Made by a program: the position numbers and the translations under genes. A stretch of 64,000 bases of DNA from NCBI RefSeq assembly GCF_030272615.1, contig NC_081414.1, forward strand, positions 341,732,717 through 341,796,716. Reading direction: 5' to 3'. The stretch is from Cryptomeria japonica. Taxonomy: Eukaryota; Streptophyta; Pinopsida; Cupressales; Cupressaceae. Shown piece by piece: positions 57,700-64,000 of this stretch (position 1 is the first letter of the stretch; every line of letters begins with the position of its first letter). The notes under the pieces were generated by a model. It was not told where the DNA came from and did not search any database. It was given only the letters and a program-made list of their open reading frames with translations.

Positions 57700-58940
57700 A
57701 TACATATTTACATACTCAATACATGTCACCAGATTTGTCCAGGAATCAAAAGAAGACATTCATTCGTCAAGCATCTAGATACACCATTATAGCTGATACT
57801 TTGTACATAAAGGGCTTTGATGGAACTCTTCTCTGATGCCTTGATGAGAATGAAGCACACCTTGCCTTAAAAGAAGTCCATGATGGAATTTGTGGGGCTC
57901 ACCAAAGTGGTCCACCATTATCAAAGAAATTGTTGAGAACGGGTTATTACTGGCCAACCATGGAAAAGGATGCTTACAAATATGTACAAAAGTGTAAATA
58001 ATGCCAAATGCATGGAGACCTCATCTATGCACTAGCACAAGATCTCCAACCCATCACTTCACCATGGCCATTCTCACAATGGGGATTAGATCTAGTGAGT
58101 AAAATCAACCCTACTTCTTCCAATGGGCACAAGTTCATATTAACAACCACTGAATACTTTACCAAATGGGTTGAGGTAATTCCTCTTACATACACTACTG
58201 GGAAGCAGATATCAAAATTCATGCTCAACTACATTATATGCAGATACAGAGTTCCAATGTGCTTCATAACAGATAATGGATGTCCAATTAAGAACCAAGA
58301 AGTGAAGGAATTGTGTGATAAGTTTCACATACAACAAAGATTTGCCACACCATACTACTCACAAAGCAACTGACAAGCAGAGGCTACAAATAAAACAATA
58401 TTGAAAATTCTTAAGAAAGTTGTCACTGATACAGGAAGGGACTGGCATCTCTCGTTAAATCCCACTCTTTGGGCTTACAAGACAGGAGTGCGCACACCTA
58501 CAGGAGCAACACCGTATTCCTTGGTCTATGGTAGCGAAGCAATACTACCCATTGAAATAGAAATACCGTCTCTAAGAGTTTTTTTACAGAACATCATATC
58601 AAAAGAAGACTGCAGGGTAGCAAGGTTACAAGAACTCGAAACTCTTGATGAAAAAAGACAAACAAAATTCAACCATCTACAAGGATATCAAAACAGATTG
58701 AGATGGAGTTATGATAAAAGAGTTTTCCCATGATATTTTGAAGTAGGAGATCTAGTCCTTAAAGAGAATCAAAGGAACTAGCAAAATGAGAAAAACCAGG
58801 GAAATTCAAACCTAACTAGTTAGGTCCTTTCATCATAACAAGGGTTATAGGCATGGAGCATATAATTTGGCTACCATGGAGGGAGATCCACTCTCTGACC
58901 CTATGAACAACATGCACCTTAAGTGATATTATACCTAAGA
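57700..58940 (+). pseudogene. Tat integrase
   Basis: SRYTIIADTLYIKGFDGTLL, then EVHDGICGAHQSGPPLSKKL, TGYYWPTMEKDAYKYVQKC and CQMHGDL form the HHCC zinc region (57870-58020; one stop inside the Cys pair). The catalytic core is QWGLDLVSKI (Asp), CFITDNGCPIKN (Asp) and QSN-stop-QAEATNKTILK (Glu; the stop at 58371 replaces the usual Gly). HLSLNPTLWAYKTGVRTPTG, TPYSLVYGSEAILPIEIEIP and a C-terminal YDKRVFP-stop-YFEVGDLVLK follow. All three acids are present but the frame is broken. Confidence 0.9.
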
Positions 58941-61329
58941 GCTTTGTAGTTTAGGCTTTACTTTCGGCATTGCATATCATATCATTCATAACATTTCATC
59001 ACATAGAGTTTCCTTTCCAAATGCATCACATTCATAAAGTTTCTGCATTAACATATAGCAGCATCAATAAAACAAGGCAATTGTTCAAGTTTATCATTCG
59101 TTTGCATTCAAGAGAAACAAGGGTCATCTTCTTTCTTAGATATTTAGACATAAAGTCTTCAAGGTCCTAAAGTCATTCATTTTCAACATTACCCTGCGAC
59201 GACACTTTACTTATGGTTGGGTAGTGATTTCACTATTTGAGACTTGTTAACCCAAAATCTATCAATTGCTATATCTCAAACATATTAAGAAGATCTCTAA
59301 TTCATTCTAGACACATAGTTGATCATATGACTAGTGAAAAATCTAAAATTCTACTTCAACGCCGCTGTAATTGTCACACCCAAGTAGGTTTCATTACTTA
59401 CAAGTCAAGGCAAGAAAATAAAAAGAAAAAGAGTTATACCAAATATCCATCTCAAGGCAAAAGAACAAAGATATGTAACTGAATTATCACGCATACAAGT
59501 GCAATAAAAAAAGCTTGACTATGGGAACATGCAAGTAACTCCATTAGGGCTATGAATGCCTACTGGCAATGGATCAATATTTGAGAAATTATAGTCTATA
59601 ACCTCATCGGAGCTCTCAAGGCTTGCTGGTAGCGAGGTTCTATTCGGGATGCTTTTGAAGTCAGAATAATCCATGTAGCTAGTCATATAGGATGCTAAGG
59701 ATCTTTAGTGAACATAAGAGTAGGAATTAACTCATCTGCACACACATGGGCAAAAGAATATCAAAGTTTCAAGAACCAATGGGGAAGTTTTTCGCGTCTC
59801 CATTTGTAAATCCTAGTCACTAAGTGTGTTGATTTGAATGTTCCAAGAGACCTAAAGGATCGATTGGCTGCTTATCTAGGAAATGTTTTGTGCCTCCATT
59901 TTCAATGGGTGTATTACAAATGCTAAAACAAATATAGTCAACATTGTTCGAATAGGAAATGCATCTTCATCATGCATATTGCATTCACATAGGTCCTGTC
60001 AAAAATTCATTATCTCCACACGCATTCTACAGATCATCATGTCATACAGGTCTGCACACTGGGGGCATAACTGAAAAAATCCTAAAAATCATATAAAGTC
60101 CTTTAAAAAATCCAAAAATAGTGTAAAACTCAAAATCCAAAAACAATGAAAAACTCAAAATCCAAAAACAGTGTACAACTCAAAAATACCAAAAACATCC
60201 ATATACTGTCCAACAAAATCAACCAAAAACATCTGTATAATGTCCTGAGGAAATCAATCAAAAGCATCTGCAAAAAGTAGAAAAAATCACCAAAAACATC
60301 CATATAACGTCCTGAAAAAAATCAATCCAAAAACATTCAAATATCAATCCACATAATCCAAAAACATCAAAAAAGCTCTTGGAAAAGAACTAAAAATAAA
60401 AAATCAATCAATCAGAAAAACTTACAATAAAATGTCTTGTGAGAAACAAATACCCTAGCAGATATCCAGCAAACACTTTGCACGAAGTTAACAAAGGATA
60501 CGACTATCCAATCAAACATCTGCAATCAACTGATCAAACTATCTTATCAATCATATCATATCCACATCAAGGTGATCATTATCTTGTCTTAAACAGAAGA
60601 GGATACACTCGAAATTAGATAGGTCAGTCTTAAACGGGGTCCGCAACTTTATGAGATCAGACATTATCAACCATCACATCAAGCAACTGAGAACGAAGGC
60701 ACAAGGTCAGTATAGCTACTGAATTTTGTCTGAGTCAGTCTTTATCTTTTATCATTTGGTGATAGATATTGTTTCTATGCTACTCAAGGATGTCCACAAG
60801 TGACTAGAGGAGCAATGATGGGCATTATCTTTTTCTTTGTTTGCTACTTGTCTGCTATGTGTTTGTTTCTTCAATGAGATATATTTACATCTTGGTTCCT
60901 TACACCCTGATGTGCTAAGCTCCATTGTTCAATAATAAGGCTCAGTGATGAATATATATTGGCGCAACAAAATAAATGACACGGGTTTGTGATTCATTCA
61001 TTTTCATTCTCATCTCATTTTCTTATTGATAGTTTGTTGATTTCCCATCTTGTTTCTAAATCATATTCTTTTCTAACATTATTATTTCATCAATTCATTC
61101 TCTCATATTTAGTCTCAATGTCATCTTTACATCACCTATCTCTATCTCTAATCAGCTAACCATTCTTCTATCTTTCATCTCACATTCTTCTTTTTTCGAG
61201 AGATGATTCAAGTATTTAATGCACAAACAATCTCTCAAGGGGGCATTACACCCTAAGTATCACCAGGGCATACTAGGACAGGAAATTTTTTTCATTTTCT
61301 TTGGAACAAAATCATTTCGACATTGTCTC
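58941..61329 (+). other. Tat 3' untranslated region with A-rich repeats
   Basis: No recognised coding domain in about 2.4 kb. Between about 60070 and 60400 the words CAAAATCCAAAAACA and CCAAAAACATCCATATA recur in short tandem fashion. Open frames at 58970, 59237 and 59883 are short and unrecognised. Confidence 0.6.
60070..60400 (+). repeat. A-rich tandem repeats (CAAAATCCAAAAACA type)
   Basis: Roughly 28-bp units first, then about 60-bp units with AACATCCATATAnTGTCC and AAAATCAA. Degenerate, several copies of each. Confidence 0.7.
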
Positions 61330-61342
61330 AAAGAGGGGCAAA
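61330..61342 (+). other. Polypurine tract of Tat element
   Basis: AAAGAGGGGCAAA directly precedes the 3' LTR start TGTAGACACC. Confidence 0.8.
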
Positions 61343-62602
61343 TGTAGACACCTAAAAATGTCTCATTGATCATGTACTAATTATTCCTCTAATTAGTTAA
61401 ATAATTCTTCAATTATTTAATTAATTTAATTAATCTTATTCTTCTATGTCATATTTCCTCGTCATCTTACTAATTATTCTATTTCTTATTCTTTCATCAT
61501 TTAATCATATTAACCATTTTCCAAATATTAATTAAATATTAATTATTTAATTGATTCTGATCAATTTCCCAATTTAAATAATCTTTATTATTTAAATAAA
61601 TTAATTTTCTATTTTCAATTTCTATCTCTAATCAACTAACAATTCAACTTTCTTCTAAATATTAATTAAATATTTATTTTTTAATTAATTATGATTTAAT
61701 CCTTTAATTTAAATAATCTTTATTATTTAATTAAATTCAATTTCTAAATAATTAAATAGTTTCTTTAAATTATTTAATTAACTAATTAATTCTTCCAATT
61801 CCAAATCCCCAAATTCTAATTTCATTTAATTTCATATTCTTCTAATTTCTTCCAAATTCAATTACATGTGCATGATTTCAAAAACCAAATTGAAAATCAA
61901 AGTCAAGTTCTAAATATATTCAAATACCAAATTAAATAAATTCAACTATTTGAATAAATATCATGCAAAGATTAAATTGAAAATCTAAATCTAAATGCAA
62001 GCACATGCTAAATTAATTAATTCAATCAATTAATTAATTAAATCATTATCTCTCCAGTCTCTATTTCCATCTTTTAGTTAGCTTTTTCTAAATTAAGCTT
62101 TCTTTGTCATCCTCTTTATTTCCTCCAATCATTCTTTTTCTTCCATCAGTTAACTCTTTCATCAATCAGTTGACTCAATTAATCTATTCAATCTATTGAG
62201 TTTCACTCCTACAATCAGCAGTTCAATTGTCAATTTTCATGTGAGCTCATTTGAGTTCCACCTCTTGATCAATTTGTTCCACCTTTCAATCAATCCTCTC
62301 CAATATTCTATAAATTGAGCATTCAATCTCCATTTTCAACAATCACGAACTTTGAATCTTTGTGTCACTTGCAGGTAACCAGCGCAATATCTAAGAGCCA
62401 TCATACCATATAGAAGAGAAGAACAGTGGAAGCAATATGCGATCTTGGAATAGGGAGTTTTATTGAATGATTTTAATTTCTATTTGCTTGATTGTATTAT
62501 TTCATTGTTAGTTTGTTAGAATTTTTTCATTAGATAGGGATTCGTGATTTCCCTTTGTTTCTAATTGATATATTTTGAATAAGATGAATTTTACAGGTGA
62601 CA
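61343..62602 (+). repeat. 3' LTR of Tat element (1,260 bp)
   Basis: Matches 47106-48364 throughout. It ends ACAGGTGACA (ACAGGCAACA in the 5' LTR). Confidence 0.93.
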
Positions 62603-62607
62603 TAAAT
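62603..62607 (+). other. Target-site duplication TAAAT (right)
   Basis: Exact copy of 47101-47105 next to the 3' LTR end. Confidence 0.92.
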
Positions 62608-63189
62608 AATATATTTTTTTGAAAAGATGTTGATTAAGTCATGTATATGAGTTTGCAAGCCATCTTGGAGATATCTCATGACTCTTGTTTTCCCTTGAGA
62701 TCCTTCTAGTAAAGACATACAACAATCCTCTTAATGGCCCTGCACTTGTATTCTATACTATACAGGCTATAATCATTGTTTGAAATGACGCATTGCTTTT
62801 CAACATAAGTTCAATAGTTTTCTATTATTTAAATTTTCCATTATCAATTTGAATGGTGAAAGAAGATTTATATTAATAAGATAATTTTAATTAAAAGGAA
62901 GGAAAGAATCTTAATTTTCAATTAAGAAAGATCAAGAAAGAATTTCATTATTTATAAATCTTAAATATTAAAATATAATATTTCTAAATTCAAAAAAATC
63001 AAAATTATTTGTCTACATAAATATCTCAAAAAAAAATATAATTTTTAATTTTCAATAGATAAAAAATATTTCAAAAATAAGATATAATTTTCAATATATA
63101 AAAATATTTATTGTTAAAGGTAATTTCTAATTTATCATATAGATGTGATTTTTATATTTATATTTCACACAAATATTTCAAAAATAATG
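62608..63189. other. AT-rich flank without a gene
   Basis: GAGTTTGCAAGCCATCTTGG near 62649 resembles 47060 on the other side of the gypsy element, so a short direct repeat existed before the insertion. AATATTT-rich sequence follows. A frame at 63111-63473 is Lys-rich at its middle and not recognised. Confidence 0.45.
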
Positions 63190-63352
63190 TAAGGACAATT
63201 GATTCACAAAAGAAGATTGATCAAATAAAAAGAGAAATGGAAAAGATGTGGGTAAAGAAGATAGAAGATAAGGAGGATGACAAGGTGAAGAATGAATCTA
63301 TACCCTGGATGGTGCAAATGATTCTTCTAGACACTAAAAGGTTAACAAAGAG

Positions 63353-63393
63353 TAAGGGGGACTTATCTACTATGTATAGCTTATCCCCCCTTA
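63353..63393. repeat. Inverted repeat TAAGGGGG / CCCCCTTA
   Basis: TAAGGGGG at 63353-63360 faces CCCCCTTA at 63386-63393. Inner bases (CTAC...GTATAG) extend the pairing imperfectly. Confidence 0.6.
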
Positions 63394-63883
63394 AGTGTTG
63401 TGGCTTCTATTTAAGAACCCTTTTGGTCCAAATATGTTCAATGAAGGCAAGTTATTTCATAACAAGGCAATGACTGATTTAAGTTGTGTAGCAGATATAT
63501 ATGCCAAAATGTGTTGATGTTTTGACTATCTTAACATAAGATGTAGAAGATGAATATTGATCTTTTCACTTCAAGGGGAGATGGTAGTCTGCTAGAACAA
63601 TATTGATAGGGGAAGCATATGTAAAGAATATAAGAATGCAAGCAAAATGAATAATTGATGTTGATTTTTTCTCTTAGGGGGAGTAGATAGTTGGATAGTA
63701 GTTTTTGAAAGGCAAGAATATAAATATAAGATTATACTGCTAAATCTGAATTTTGAATCATGTAATGTCATATGTCCTTTGTCCTTGATGTCAAAGGGGT
63801 AGAGATACTATGGGAGATGCAAATATGGAAGGAGAGAACATTGCATTACATGTAGTGTTTTTATTAATGACAAAGGGATATAT

Positions 63884-64000
63884 TGTTGGCAATATTTGTT
63901 GTCATTGATGTCAACCTAATGTATGACAATCTATGGTGTCCTATGGTTATTTGCTAGTACTTGATGTTGAGGTGTCACTGATGATGTGGTTAATGGTAAA
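63884..64000 (+). repeat. Start of LTR, continues outside the window
   Basis: TGTTGGCAAT, then TTGTCATTGATGTCAACC as in the other copia-type LTRs, and text resembling the 11855 and 26820 LTR starts. Confidence 0.65.

Larger units (their letters stand above)
47106..62602 (+). mobile_element. Complete Tat-type Ty3-gypsy element (15.5 kb)
   Basis: Two LTRs of 1,259 and 1,260 bp, a primer-site-like sequence, gag, protease, a G-patch block, RT, RNase H, a second RNase H of archaeal type and integrase occur in that order, with a polypurine tract and a perfect 5-bp target duplication. RT before integrase marks Ty3-gypsy; the extra RNase H after the first marks the Tat clade (established knowledge). 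By hand, the first roughly 400 bp of the LTRs differ at about 13 sites (about 3%), mostly transitions. Coding is nonetheless broken by many stops. Large untranslated regions rich in tandem repeats lie on both sides of the coding part. Confidence 0.93.
63190..64000 (+). mobile_element. 3' end of another copia-type element, cut by window edge
   Basis: Purine tracts CAAGGGGAGATGG (about 63573), TTAGGGGGAGTAG (about 63676), CAAAGGGGTAGAG (63792) and CAAAGGGATAT (63871) precede TGTTGGCAATATTTGTTG at 63884, the start of an LTR. Near-palindromes lie at 63779-63794 and 63899-63914. The arrangement is the same as in the nested element at 17480-17850. No pol is seen in the visible part. Confidence 0.6.

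Noticed and set aside
63111-63473. 120-codon Lys-rich frame
   Set aside because: No domain or related copy; in AT-rich flank and element 3' region, so kept only as a mention.

Overview
The window is plant nuclear DNA made almost entirely of transposable elements. No intact host gene, tRNA, rRNA or CRISPR array is visible. The plant evidence is Ty1-copia elements with an initiator-Met tRNA primer site, a Tat-type Ty3-gypsy element with a second RNase H, and an L1-type LINE with a DUF4283-like ORF1 and plant-type RNase H. The density, size and decay of nested LTR elements suggest a large genome such as a conifer or other gymnosperm. That last step is inference, and no species is claimed.

Layout. 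1-2746: decayed Ty3-gypsy gag (minus) and its LTR edge. 2747-5549: decayed minus-strand ORF of unknown family. 5550-7309: non-coding stretch with a cluster of GATAA/TTATC hairpins. 7310-10882: copia-1 (minus), cut off inside integrase, with its 5' LTR complete. 10883-11854 plus 18584-about 23545: one minus-strand LINE, split by a 6.7-kb plus-strand LTR element (11855-18583) that has a zinc-knuckle gag-like ORF and a second long ORF but no pol; copia-1 also sits in the LINE's RNase H. 23546-26819: gypsy-like gag fragment and tandem repeats. 26820-about 34022: copia-3 (plus), gag only, with a 2.5-kb 5' LTR and a shortened 3' LTR. 35240-36362: intron-less, decayed copy of methylenetetrahydrofolate reductase (minus). 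37504-about 38200: LTR remnant. 39075-about 45470: copia-2 (minus), same family as copia-1, with gag, protease, integrase and RT-RNase H; its 5' LTR is truncated. 47106-62602: complete 15.5-kb Tat-type gypsy element (plus) with 1.26-kb LTRs and a perfect TAAAT target duplication. 63190-64000: 3' end of another copia-type element whose LTR begins at 63884.

How the parts relate. Copia-1 and copia-2 represent the autonomous copia type. The 11855-18583 element, copia-3 and the right-end element share their LTR termini (TGTTGG at the start, CTAACA at the end where seen), primer-site type and purine-tract context, but show no pol, so they look like non-autonomous partners dependent on copia pol in trans (inference). 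The non-coding control regions are more unusual than the genes. Two arrays of exactly seven 22-bp units occur in the leader of the Tat element. Multiplied polypurine-like tracts precede the 3' LTR of four copia-type elements. A 16-bp near-palindrome recurs on both sides of the internal-region/LTR junction in these elements.
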